Assembly: GCF_000317495.1 (NCBI RefSeq)
Contig: NC_019733.1
Span: forward strand, 1-54,978
Direction of reading: 5' to 3'
Length of the DNA: 54,978 bases
DNA from: Crinalium epipsammum PCC 9333
GTDB lineage: Bacteria; Cyanobacteriota; Cyanobacteriia; Cyanobacteriales; PCC-9333
In this document: positions 8,691 through 16,824 of the stretch, piece after piece
Position numbering within the stretch: position 1 is the stretch's first letter
Layout of the letters: the number at the start of each line of letters is the position of its first letter
The notes under the pieces: model-generated
Seen by the model: only the letters and a program-made list of their open reading frames with translations
Databases searched by the model: none
Told to the model about the DNA's origin: nothing
Made by a program: the position numbers and the translations under genes

Positions 8691-9623
8691 TTACGGATTT
8701 TCCATTCCTGATCTCTGTCTTTCCAAATTTTGTACTATTTCTTTCAGTGCGGTAATTTCACTTTGCTGTTGTTTGGTAAGCTTTACCAAATTATGCAATG
8801 TTTTTTGGTTATCTTGCATAATTTTAGTAAGAACGGCGACAAGATCGACAACTTTAATAGCTTGCTTGTCATTAGAAGTTAATAAGTCGGGTGTATCTTC
8901 TGCAATAAAACCAGCAAAGGGTGTTTTTGACTCATCTTCTGTGTAGGTAAATTTAACGGGATTAAGCGACCTTAATATTTCTGTAACATCCTGGCTAGAC
9001 AAATCATTAATCTCCTCTTTCAATACCCTTGATGAAACTTGGTAAAAGCCGTTACTAACAGCTTTAACACTAGCTACTGTTTGAGAATTAATTGTCTCGG
9101 TAGCAACGACTTTAGAATAGATGCTCGTCTCTACATTAAGATTTTTTGCATTAAAGTTCTCTTCGGAATTACCATTAAGTGCAGCCTTATTAGCTAAAAT
9201 AGCTTTAACATCAGTAATCTCTTGATTGAAGTAGGCTTTTAATTCCGTACTCAGAGCATTAATTTCTGACTTGACTTCTGTACTATCCGCCTTATTAGCT
9301 AAAGTAGTTTTAATATCAGTAACCTCTTGATTGAAGTAGGCTTTTAATTCTGTACTCAGAGCATTAATTTCTGACTTGACTTCTGTAGTATCCGCCTTAT
9401 TAACTAAAGTAGCTTTAATATCAGTAATTGCTCCGTCTACATAGTTTTTTACAGCTTTTTCTGTTGGTACAGATTGTTCGTCATTGGTGAGATTGTTATT
9501 ATTAGAAAACTTGTTAACTGTTAAATCTTTTAACTTGAGAGAATCTCCTTCTAATTGTGTTGTCTTCGCTGTACTAGACTTACTAAAAAATTGAGTCACA
9601 ATCCGAATTGCTCTGTCAAACAT
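8691..9623 (-). CDS. Tail-fibre-like protein with a C-terminal S74 intramolecular chaperone domain
   Basis: Encodes 310 residues. The N-terminal 70 residues are Ser/Thr/Asn-rich. Residues about 72-165 contain a 35-residue coiled-coil repeat (EVKSEINALSTELKAYFNQ) present twice almost unchanged plus a partial third. The C-terminal 110 residues match the peptidase S74 / intramolecular chaperone domain: SSRVLKEEINDL, then LRSLNPVKFTY, GFIAEDTPDLL and a final coiled coil (LTKQQQSEITALKEIVQNL). In phage tail spikes this domain folds a trimer and then cuts itself off at a Ser near the start. Here no other phage gene is nearby, so it may be a trimeric surface or adhesin-like protein, a tailocin fragment or cargo. 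The repeats also produce a 105-bp near-identical DNA repeat. Confidence 0.75.
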   Translation of the reverse strand: MFDRAIRIVTQFFSKSSTAKTTQLEGDSLKLKDLTVNKFSNNNNLTNDEQSVPTEKAVKNYVDGAITDIKATLVNKADTTEVKSEINALSTELKAYFNQEVTDIKTTLANKADSTEVKSEINALSTELKAYFNQEITDVKAILANKAALNGNSEENFNAKNLNVETSIYSKVVATETINSQTVASVKAVSNGFYQVSSRVLKEEINDLSSQDVTEILRSLNPVKFTYTEDESKTPFAGFIAEDTPDLLTSNDKQAIKVVDLVAVLTKIMQDNQKTLHNLVKLTKQQQSEITALKEIVQNLERQRSGMENP

Positions 9624-9857
9624 ATGATTTTTTAATACCCACTAATGAAATCTGAATTGATTTTAAGCTACAAACGCTCACAAACCAAACAAAAATTCAC
9701 CCGTAATTTAGACAAAAATCAACTGGCGGGGTGACAAAGTTAGGTAGGACAAAGAAGTATTCAGAGTTGAAGTTGGCGAACCTGTGGGGGCTGTAGACCG
9801 CGTATAGAGCAAGTTACCTGTAGAACCTGTAGAGGATGAGAGGAGAGAAGGATTTAT

Positions 9858-10025
9858 ATGCCAAAAGCTATACCTCACAATAGTTTCAGCGATTGGTTGT
9901 ACTTGGTTACACGAACCCTATATCTGCCCCTACTCAAACGCCAGCCTGCACTCGGTTTTCAAGCAGTTGCAAAGAAAGCTCAACATATTCCCAATGCTCG
10001 AAAGTGGCGATCGCCACGCCATTGA
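9858..10025 (+). CDS. Possible 55-residue basic protein
   Basis: An ATG at 9858 follows a strong purine-rich Shine-Dalgarno region (AGGAGAGAAGGA) and opens a 55-codon frame ending in TGA. The product (MPKAIPHNSFSDWLYLVTRT...) has one hydrophobic stretch and a very basic C-terminus. No family recognised. The ribosome-binding site is the main support. The surrounding gene-poor DNA (9624-10212) shows no other convincing gene. Confidence 0.35.
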   Translation: MPKAIPHNSFSDWLYLVTRTLYLPLLKRQPALGFQAVAKKAQHIPNARKWRSPRH

Positions 10026-10212
10026 TAAAATTAATTCGGTTCGCTATGAACGGAGAAACGTTTCTCCTAACCCCTCAGATTCCAACCAAGTCAGAGTAGG
10101 GAGGAGACGATATGCGGGAACGAGAAACAGATCAACCAGTGGATGATGAGTGAAATTTTAAGCAGCCAGAACTCCGCTATCGCTTGCTGTATGGTGACTT
10201 CAAAATTGCTAC

Positions 10213-11004
10213 TCACTCACCAATTTTCGTGGCTTCAATTTCTAACCACGATTCTTGTTTATGAATCAAACCCTGATTGTTTGGAGGGTTAATTTTAAGA
10301 TAAGTTTCTACTAAATCACTAATAAAATCTTCGTACAAATTCTCAGGGATTCTACTGCTTAAAGAAACCCACTCAGTGCGAATAGCTCTAGTTAAACTTT
10401 CTTTTCCTTCGTAAGTTTCATTTTGTTCATATAGCTCAATTCGTTCAGGTTTGAATCCACTTTTTTTTAATAACTCAGAATATTCTCCAGCTTCATAAAA
10501 ACTATAACCAACTTGATCTGCTAATTGTTTATTCCATTTTTGGCTAGTTAGCAAATTGCTAATAACACTTGATATAGCATTATGTTTCCCTTTACCCAGA
10601 AAATTTAATAGTACCTTGCCAGAGTTTTTCAGACTTTGATGAATTTTTAGCAAAACGGGAGTATGGTTAACAATTATGCTTAAACAGGCAAATGAAACAA
10701 TTACGTCAAACTCGTTAGCGTAATCTAAACTTTTGGTATCTGCATATTGAAAAGATAAGTTAGAGTAACGAGTTTCAGGAAACTTATTTTTAGCAAATTC
10801 AATCATCTGCTCAGAATTATCTATTCCTATAACGGAACCGTTAGGGACATAATCAGCAAGTTCAGACGTAAGTTTTCCCTCGCCACAACCAATATCCAAA
10901 ATTTTCTCATTTCCCTTGAGAGCCAGCATTTTTATTAATTCTCTAGCTCTTTTTTGATGAGGTAAATCGTACTCATAATAAGCTTCTATATAAGATTTAT
11001 ACAT
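10213..11004 (-). CDS. Class I SAM-dependent methyltransferase
   Basis: Encodes 263 residues from the ATG at 11004; a TTG 12 bases further upstream is also in frame. The Rossmann methyltransferase motifs are clear: ILDIGCGEGKLTSELAD (motif I, SAM binding), SVIGIDNSEQMIEFAK (acidic end of strand 2), DTKSLDYANEFDVIVSFAC (motif II region) and LKNSGKVLLNF (strand 5). The overall pattern is that of small-molecule methyltransferases like trans-aconitate methyltransferase, with a helical C-terminal substrate domain. The substrate cannot be read from the sequence. It stands alone on the minus strand, 269 bases from the ParR-like gene, and is unlike the methyltransferases in the polyketide cluster, so a pathway link is not implied. 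Confidence 0.8.
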   Translation of the reverse strand: MYKSYIEAYYEYDLPHQKRARELIKMLALKGNEKILDIGCGEGKLTSELADYVPNGSVIGIDNSEQMIEFAKNKFPETRYSNLSFQYADTKSLDYANEFDVIVSFACLSIIVNHTPVLLKIHQSLKNSGKVLLNFLGKGKHNAISSVISNLLTSQKWNKQLADQVGYSFYEAGEYSELLKKSGFKPERIELYEQNETYEGKESLTRAIRTEWVSLSSRIPENLYEDFISDLVETYLKINPPNNQGLIHKQESWLEIEATKIGE

Positions 11005-11127
11005 GATTCTTAACAAACTAAAAACATCATATAAATTTTATATACCAATAACCTACCAAAGTAAAATATTATTTTGGGATAGCTGAAACAACAGTTCCTA
11101 CCAACAAGTTTTGACCACAGTTCTATA

Positions 11128-11139
11128 GGGCTACCGCCC
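11128..11139. repeat. GGGCTACCGCCC-type mini-hairpin
   Basis: GGGC and GCCC around a 4-base loop, a variant of the GGGCTATCGCCC motif found on both sides of the large helicase-methyltransferase gene (48017 and 51919). The surrounding 11005-11273 is AT-rich and gene-free. Confidence 0.45.
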
Positions 11140-11273
11140 TCAACTTTTAAAAAACCTGTTCAAACCCATCAGTAGAAACAGTTTTATCCGGTTGCAATTT
11201 AAAAAGTACCATCCTTGTTAAAAACTGTTAATTGCAGATTGTGGAGTGCTACTTTTAAGTTTTATACCAACTA

Positions 11274-11720
11274 TCACATATCCCCAAAGAGACTCTCTGC
11301 CTCCTCGTAAGTACCTACCCCTTTAATTAGTGATTCTCTCTTAGGTTCAGGCACAGGTTCAGGTTCAGGCGCAGATAATGGTTGTGCTTGTGCAGAGTTT
11401 TGACCATTCATCATTACAATGTGTGGAGTCGGTTTTTCCAAAAAGAAAACCTGGCGAATGTAAATAATCTGCTGCTCTAAAGCATTGCAAGCTTCTAAAG
11501 CTACTTTCTTTAATTTCTCATCAGATAAATTATCTTTTTCTTGATATGCAAAGGGCAAAAACCACGTTCGCAAAACTTGCAAAATCAACTGGTTAGAAGA
11601 ACGTGACCCCAAAGAATTTAAATGAGATAACACTGCGGCTTCAGGACTGTCAACTAATGGTTGTAGTCTCAATCTAAAATCAACAGACTTCTTACGAAGA
11701 GGCTTATCGTTATTATTCAT
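11274..11720 (-). CDS. ParR-like centromere-binding protein of a ParMRC-type partition locus
   Basis: Encodes 148 residues. The N-terminal 60 residues (KKSVDFRLRLQPLVDSPEAA, then HLNSLGSRSSNQLILQVL) fit the ribbon-helix-helix fold of ParR proteins, followed by helices, a Pro/Glu-rich linker and an acidic C-terminus (GTYEEAESLFGDM) that in ParR proteins contacts the actin-like filament. In ParMRC systems ParR binds 11-bp direct repeats (parC) upstream of parM. The context agrees: the beginning of a ParM-like actin gene lies just upstream on the same strand (from 12036), and upstream of that are nine 11-bp repeats around a promoter. The ParR assignment rests on fold-like pattern and context; sequence similarity within this family is low. 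Confidence 0.6.
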   Translation of the reverse strand: MNNNDKPLRKKSVDFRLRLQPLVDSPEAAVLSHLNSLGSRSSNQLILQVLRTWFLPFAYQEKDNLSDEKLKKVALEACNALEQQIIYIRQVFFLEKPTPHIVMMNGQNSAQAQPLSAPEPEPVPEPKRESLIKGVGTYEEAESLFGDM

Positions 11721-11913
11721 TACACTGCTACCTTGCTCGTAAAGTAAAGAAACAAACCAAAAATATCATCAATTAACCGGAACGCTAACGCTTCCTATTG
11801 ATGACGCTTGTTTTTAAACCTTCAAAAACTGTTTTCAAGAAGGATGTCATCTCAGCCCCCCAACAAATAGGAGTCATAGTCACCCAGGCTACTTTTGTAA
11901 TTATGCTGCACAA

Positions 11914-12036
11914 TCACCCAATAGAGAACGATATTTGCGGTGTCATTGTTACAAAATAAGTCTCCTTTTCACCCTCAACATCTGCTATAACTTTAGTAAG
12001 TGATGCGCCTGGATCAATTCCAACTGTTATTTTCAC
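11914..12036 (-). pseudogene. Broken ParM-like actin ATPase gene (first 40 codons)
   Basis: Reading the minus strand from a GTG at 12036 (GAGG 10 bases before it) gives VKITVGIDPGASLTKVIADV, the classic phosphate-1 loop of actin-like ParM/StbA proteins, which are normally about 320-380 residues. The frame then hits TGA at 11914. Between here and the ParR-like gene there are only about 190 bases, so nearly all of the ATPase has been deleted. The upstream promoter and repeat array remain. 11721-11913 shows no convincing further reading frame. Confidence 0.65.
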
Positions 12037-12146
12037 TTAATACTTTCCTCACCCTTCCCCATTTTTACCAATTCTCGCTCTCTACGCTTCAACCACTATC
12101 TTCCAAAAGTGATGCTTATTACGAGCGTAAAATCTGTAGGCACAAA

Positions 12147-12304
12147 ACAGGCAAATTACAGGCAGATTACAGGCAGAAAACAGGCAAATTACAGGAAAGT
12201 TGAAAATGGCTACCCACTTTTTACCCCTAAATACTACAGAAAATGCCACTGTAAAAAAAATACTTTCCTGTAAATTGCCTGTAATTTGCCTGCTGATTGC
12301 CTGA
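12147..12304. repeat. parC-like centromere: 5 + 4 inverted 11-bp repeats around a promoter
   Basis: Five consecutive 11-bp units of consensus ACAGGCAAATT run from 12147 to 12201, with a weaker sixth just before. Four units in the opposite orientation run from 12261 to 12304. The 59 bases between them contain the promoter for the ParM remnant. Arrays of 11-bp repeats on both sides of the par promoter are the hallmark of parC in R1-type ParMRC systems. The R1 arrays are in direct orientation, whereas here the second set is inverted. ParR is expected to bind here for segregation and autorepression. Confidence 0.75.
12228..12255 (-). promoter_or_regulatory. Sigma70-type promoter inside the parC-like array
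   Basis: On the minus strand TTTACA (12250-12255) and TATTTA (12228-12233) are 16 bases apart, directed at the ParM remnant and the ParR-like gene. Placement between the two repeat arrays suggests autorepression by ParR. Confidence 0.45.
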
Positions 12305-12536
12305 TCTGCCACACCCCAACAGCAGCAATCCCTCCACCAATTTTGTTCACCTAAAAAGCAAGGAATACCCAACGTCATTACAATATTCAATCAGAGAATA
12401 TTTACCCCTTTTACCCCCTTTTCAGCCATTCTCACTCATTCTCAATAAGCAACAACACCCTCACCCAACAAAAAGACGAGCTACCAACTCCCGTCAAATA
12501 CACTACTTTTTATGTGACAAGTATAAGACAAGGTAA

Positions 12537-13315
12537 GCGATCGCACTCCAAATTCACGGTATTTTTCTGGTAGAAGTTGTACAGACGCAAAAAGAAATAT
12601 TTATATAGGTTCTATCTATTACAAATAAGGTAAAGGTACAAATAAAGGATGTAGCAACTAAATTATTTTTACTAAATTATGTTATAACTAATGATAATTA
12701 GACAATTTATAGCACTAATAAAATAGTGGTATAAGTCATATAACCTATATGTTGTATATAACTCAAGCCGTTTGGTTAGGCTGTTATAGTGAAATAGAGT
12801 TTTTAAAAAGTACTCACAACTGAGCGAAATAGGTTAGTAGCAAGCGTTTTAACTAATAACTATATAGGAACGATTCAAGCCATTAATTAATTAGGGAATA
12901 ACAAAGCTGGACTATGCGTTCGCACAAGACACAGTACCAATTATTAGTTCACTACCCAACTGCTATATACCTTGCAAATGCAGCTTGTTCTCAGGGTTTG
13001 AGTAGTAAAGTTTACTGTTAATAAATGTTTTACACAAGCACCACTAACGCGGTGCTTAATAAAAAGTCCCGTGATTGTTGTATCTTTATTTACTGTTACA
13101 CAGCACTTCTAACTGCTCTGTTACACTACACTTCTAACTGCTCTGTTACACTACATTTATAACTGCCCTGTTGCATAGCACTTGCTGACTAAACTGTTTT
13201 ACGACAATAAGGTAAAGATAGCGATTTCGCAATACTAAAAACTATCTTAAGTTAGAGAGTGCGATCGCCACCCAATAGGTAAAATAATCTCTTAATTGCT
13301 GACTGTTTATTAGGC
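12537..13315. other. Gene-free region before the mobilisation genes; candidate oriT and origin DNA
   Basis: About 780 AT-rich bases with no convincing gene, directly upstream of the MobC-like gene, which is where oriT usually lies. Visible structure includes an A/T-rich tract (12600-12900), the phrase ACTCACAACTG at 12816 that recurs at about 16044 beyond the relaxase, and the hairpin-plus-repeat module at 13038. A nic site cannot be pinpointed. Confidence 0.35.
13038..13200. repeat. Intergenic repeat module, copy A (hairpin plus ~22-bp repeats)
   Basis: GCACC and GGTGC (13038-13055) form the hairpin, followed by AAAAAGTCCCGTGATTGTTG and then three degenerate repeats of the type CTTCTAACTGCTCTGTTACA. 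The same architecture appears at 16383, near 18280, 19812 and near 22680. All copies are intergenic. Confidence 0.7.
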
Positions 13316-13648
13316 ATGACTAAGGAAGCTCGCAACAAACTTATTCAAATACGGGTAAGTCCTACTGAAAACGCTTTAGCTGAGAAACTAGCATCAGACG
13401 AGCGAATAACACTTAGCGACTTGGTACGAAAGCGCATATTTAGAGAAACAGCAAAATTAGACATCCCGCGCTCAATACAATTTTTGAACAGAAGCAACAA
13501 GACATTAGCGCAAAGCGATCAGTACCTAGCAGAAAACTCTCAACAGTCAGAAAGCTACAACCTAATTCAACAATTACGAGAAGAATTAATGGAAGCTCAC
13601 ACCTTGATTGCTAGTGGTTGCCAAAGTGTGAGCATTAAGAGGATATGA
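13316..13648 (+). CDS. MobC-like relaxosome accessory protein
   Basis: Encodes 110 residues. The N-terminal half (NKLIQIRVSPTENALAEKLA, then ITLSDLVRKRIF) is a ribbon-helix-helix domain as in MobC/MbeC-type mobilisation proteins, which bind oriT and help the relaxase nick DNA. The C-terminal half is helical (SYNLIQQLREELMEAH). The gene overlaps the relaxase gene by four bases (ATGA at 13645-13648), so the two are co-translated. The long gene-free region upstream probably includes oriT and the promoter. The pairing with a relaxase makes the assignment fairly secure although RHH proteins are poorly conserved. Confidence 0.75.
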   Translation: MTKEARNKLIQIRVSPTENALAEKLASDERITLSDLVRKRIFRETAKLDIPRSIQFLNRSNKTLAQSDQYLAENSQQSESYNLIQQLREELMEAHTLIASGCQSVSIKRI

Positions 13649-15750
13649 TTAGCAAAATCACTAAAGGGAGTAGTTTTAAAGGATTGCTCAATTACCTATT
13701 CTCAAAGCCTGGTGCAGAGTTGATTGGTAAGAATGTGGTAGGAGAAACAGCATTAGAAATAGCCAACGAACTAGAACAAAGCAGTCACTTAAGTTCTAAA
13801 GTGCAAAAACCTGTCGGTCACTTTTCCTTAAGTGTTCCCTCTACTGACCAATTAAATAAAGTAGATTGGCTTAGTATCGCATCAGATTACATGAATGAGA
13901 TGGGCTATGACTGCAATCAATATGCAGTGGTTCGTCATACTGATAGAGATCATGACCACATTCACATTGCAGCTTGTAGAGTACGGTTAGATACAGGCAA
14001 GTGTACAGACCATGATTGGGACTATCGAAAAAGTGAAGCCGTAGTCAAAAAACTTGAGCAGGATTACAATTTAACACCTTCACCTAGTAGCCAAGATAAG
14101 GAAAGACGTTCACCCACTACCGGAGAGCGCAGACTGCTTGCTCGAACAGGCGAGGATAGTGTACGAGTCAAGCTACAAGATACTATTGACGATTTAACTG
14201 CCGAACATCCCACAATGCCGGAACTGATCGACCTCCTCAAAGACCAGGGCATTAATGTACAGGTCAAGGAAACTGTTAGTGGTTCAATGGGTATTTCTTA
14301 CAAGCTTGATGGAGTTGCTTTTAGTGGCACTAACTTGGGTAGGGCATACACTTTCAATGGATTGCAGAAACATCGCGACGTAGAATATGACCCTGAACGT
14401 GATAATGATGCTATAGCAGCAGCTTCCAGTCGTCCACCAGTTAGAACCAGTCAAAACTCAAGCACAACTGGTTCGACTGATAGTGATGATGATAATAACG
14501 AGACTATTGGTGCGATCGCTCCAAGTAATACCAAGAAAGTTGAGCTACCAGGGCAGCTACCATCAGTCCCAGAATTAGAGCTTGAAGCTGGTAATGGTGA
14601 TGAAGCTGCTAATAGTGATGATGATAAAGCTGCAACAGTTAGTAATGATGAAGCTTTATACGATGATGATGAGAAATTAAATTATCAAAATATTTCTGCG
14701 GTTTCAGATGATTTTGAGAAAGAATCTATTCAAAATCGCGTTAATGAAAGAATAGAACAAGTAAGAGAAAAACAAGCAGCAGAACAGGCGCGTGTAAGTG
14801 CCGAAACAGCAGAGTCTAGACGTGCGGACGAGCAACGGAACAATAATATTTACTCATTAAATCGCGATAATCCTATATTCAAGGAGTTGATACCAGATGA
14901 AGTGAAAGCTTTGTTTGAGGAAAGTATTGCACAAGAAAACATGGGCGCTACCGCACCCCATGAATTGCAATTAAATGATGCGATCGCACCCCAAAATGGC
15001 TCAAATCTTAACAGTCAAACTGACCAAACTATTTCAACTGACCCAACGGATCAAACTGAGCCGAACCTGAATGATGATGATGAATCAGTAGATTTAAGTA
15101 TTAATCCCGTAGAAGAAAACTGGCTACCGTTGCGATCGCGTCTAATTGAAGAATACTGCTTGCCTGCTGAAATACTTGATGTGCTGCACGAAGATGGATG
15201 GCTCTATGCTAATGATGAAGGGATGGCTGTGTTCAGCGTGTGTACTTTCCAAGATATAGAAACGGGTCTTTGCATATTTAACCTTGAAACTGGCTTAAGT
15301 GAATGGCTGGATTTAAACCTTGATCCAGAAGTTGAACAGGAAGTAAACGGAGAACCTGCTTTCTTCTGGATACCCCCACAAGATACCAAAGTAGTTAATA
15401 ACGTAATTCTTACCAGTGACCCAATCGAAACTATTTCTTCAGTGGCACTAGATCCTAGTTATGGTGAAAATAACACTATGTACATCGGTACTGAAAGTTT
15501 AGACCGACTCCCTATAGAATTTCTCAACAATCCTGAGAAGCTCGACGTTGTAGTAAGTTTTAAAGGCGATGAAGAGGGTAAGAAATTAGCGAATGAGGTA
15601 ATAAACGTTTTACCAAACAGTAAGAAAGAGGAACTAGACGAAGCTGGTTGGAATGGGGAATTACAAGAGCGTTTGCAACAAGCAGAAGCAGAACAGATGC
15701 AGCTTGTACCCCAATACCAGTCACAGCAACAGTCACAAATGGAATTGTAG
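13645..15750 (+). CDS. MOB-type relaxase with a degenerate DUF3991/Toprim-like C-terminal domain
   Basis: Encodes 701 residues. Residues 1-140 form the relaxase nuclease domain: an N-terminal Tyr (Y17 in GLLNYLFS) is a candidate for the nicking residue, and RHTDRDHDHIHIA (97-109) is the metal-binding three-His motif of MOBP/MOBQ-like relaxases. Residues about 240-480 are a very acidic, Asp/Asn/Ser-rich linker with a coiled coil (QVREKQAAEQARVSAETAE). Residues about 500-680 look like DUF3991 plus a Toprim fold (ILDVLHEDGWLYANDEGMAVF, then DPIETIS and GDEEGKKLANEV), but the catalytic Glu and the DxD pair of true Toprim domains are not visible. The protein should nick at oriT and lead the strand into a recipient. 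No transfer apparatus is in the window, so the plasmid may be mobilisable rather than self-transmissible. Confidence 0.8.
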   Translation: MISKITKGSSFKGLLNYLFSKPGAELIGKNVVGETALEIANELEQSSHLSSKVQKPVGHFSLSVPSTDQLNKVDWLSIASDYMNEMGYDCNQYAVVRHTDRDHDHIHIAACRVRLDTGKCTDHDWDYRKSEAVVKKLEQDYNLTPSPSSQDKERRSPTTGERRLLARTGEDSVRVKLQDTIDDLTAEHPTMPELIDLLKDQGINVQVKETVSGSMGISYKLDGVAFSGTNLGRAYTFNGLQKHRDVEYDPERDNDAIAAASSRPPVRTSQNSSTTGSTDSDDDNNETIGAIAPSNTKKVELPGQLPSVPELELEAGNGDEAANSDDDKAATVSNDEALYDDDEKLNYQNISAVSDDFEKESIQNRVNERIEQVREKQAAEQARVSAETAESRRADEQRNNNIYSLNRDNPIFKELIPDEVKALFEESIAQENMGATAPHELQLNDAIAPQNGSNLNSQTDQTISTDPTDQTEPNLNDDDESVDLSINPVEENWLPLRSRLIEEYCLPAEILDVLHEDGWLYANDEGMAVFSVCTFQDIETGLCIFNLETGLSEWLDLNLDPEVEQEVNGEPAFFWIPPQDTKVVNNVILTSDPIETISSVALDPSYGENNTMYIGTESLDRLPIEFLNNPEKLDVVVSFKGDEEGKKLANEVINVLPNSKKEELDEAGWNGELQERLQQAEAEQMQLVPQYQSQQQSQMEL

Positions 15751-15811
15751 GTGCAAAACTTATGACGCGGCACTTGCTACCTGCAAAAATTTCTAGGGAA
15801 TTAAAACCAGA

Positions 15812-15932
15812 TTTTTAATCCTCTAGGAAAATCTGGGGTAGTTATCACCTTGCCGTAATACGCCTTGATTACCCTCTGTAATAATTCCTAGAGGATTAAA
15901 TCGTGCAACCACATTTTAATCCTCTAGGAATT
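15812..15932. repeat. Three copies of an 18-20 bp motif (TTTAATCCTCTAGGA), two forming a long hairpin
   Basis: TTTTAATCCTCTAGGAA occurs at 15813 and 15914; an exact reverse copy lies at 15883-15900. Copies two and three (15883-15900 and 15915-15932) make a perfect 18-bp stem with a 14-base loop. It follows the relaxase stop by about 60-180 bases. It could be a protein-binding array, a transcript stabiliser or part of the transfer or replication origin. No U tract follows. Confidence 0.8.
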
Positions 15933-16115
15933 TCTGAGGTATATTCCTACGAGCGCAAATGTTTCAAATTTTACTGAAGAAAGAAATATACTGCACGCTT
16001 GCACTTAGATTTAGTCAGAGAACATTTGTTCAATATGCAAAAATACTCACAACTGGAAAAGGAGAAGATAGTTTGGACTGCGTGCGAAGCGCGAAGCTAT
16101 CCGAAGGAATCGCAC

Positions 16116-16149
16116 TATGCTGAATGCGCGGGTTCGCGCATTCAGCATA
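16116..16149. repeat. Perfect 15-bp hairpin with a 4-base loop
   Basis: TATGCTGAATGCGCG pairs exactly with CGCGCATTCAGCATA around GGTT. It is strikingly GC-rich at the apex compared with the AT-rich surroundings and has no T tract after it. It may be a cruciform-forming site (origin or recombination site) or an interspersed palindrome. Confidence 0.8.
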
Positions 16150-16195
16150 ACTTTCTAAGCTGCAATTGATGATGCTAGACACTAAACTGTTAAAA

Positions 16196-16276
16196 GTGGA
16201 TACAATTGTTTAACGTTAAAGTGGGTACAATTGTTAAAAGTTTGAAGTGGGTACAATTGTTTAAAGTTTAAAGTGG
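16196..16276. repeat. Three 25-26 bp iteron-like direct repeats
   Basis: Three consecutive units of consensus GTGGGTACAATTGTTTAAAG begin at 16196, 16221 and 16247, with the start of a fourth (GTGG) at 16273. The near-palindrome ACAATTGT lies in each. Tandem repeats of this length in a plasmid are typical of replication-initiator or partition-protein binding. Confidence 0.75.
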
Positions 16277-16382
16277 AAAAAGACGTTTTCGTTTGCTCTG
16301 CGATAGCAGACTTGCAGTTTCAACCGTTTCTAACATTAACTAACAATCTCTCACAAGAAGCCGTTAGGCTTTCCTTTCCAAA

Positions 16383-16590
16383 GCACTACTAACGTAGTGC
16401 CTTAAAAAAAGTACTGGACAAGTGTAAAGTTCTTTATTCACTGTTGCACTTCAACTGAGTACTGCACTGTTTTACTACTGTCTCTAACTGCATTGCACTT
16501 CCTGACTATTTTAACTGCACTGCTACGCTGTAATCTCTGACTGCACTGTTGCATCTTGATTTACTGCTGTACCTTGTACTGCACTTGTCC
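16383..16590. repeat. Intergenic repeat module, copy B
   Basis: GCACTAC and GTAGTGC (16383-16400) make a perfect 7-bp stem around TAAC, followed by an AAAAAAAGTAC stretch and about five degenerate repeats resembling CTCTAACTGCATTGCACTTC. It belongs with the copies near 13038, 18280, 19812 and 22680. The remainder of 16590-16824 shows no gene. Confidence 0.7.
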
Positions 16591-16824
16591 TATTGTCATT
16601 TGCTGGTAAAAGCTTGATAAACCGTTGAGACTATTTGTATTCCCGTGCATTCTTTTCGGCAAAGTTTTACAGGAATATCTTACTGTTGACTAGGTTCAAA
16701 GCCTGTTGGCAAGGACTCTACAGGCTGTTTGATACGTTCATAACATTGCATAAGGGTTAACCCAGGACACTTGGCACTACTTGGGTGAACCGACAGGTCG
16801 GCGCAACGCTCTCGCATATCATCT

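Noticed and set aside
8691-9623. Evidence of a prophage from the tail-fibre-like gene
   Set aside because: No capsid, terminase, portal or lysis gene is present in the window.
12147-12304. CRISPR-like array
   Set aside because: Units are 11 bp, contiguous without spacers, and occur in two inverted sets around a promoter with no cas genes. They fit a parC-type centromere.
12000-12536. Overlapping small reading frames on both strands
   Set aside because: They run through the 11-bp repeat arrays and promoter, have low-complexity products and no ribosome-binding site.
16196-16276. CRISPR-like array
   Set aside because: Only three 26-bp units without unique spacers.
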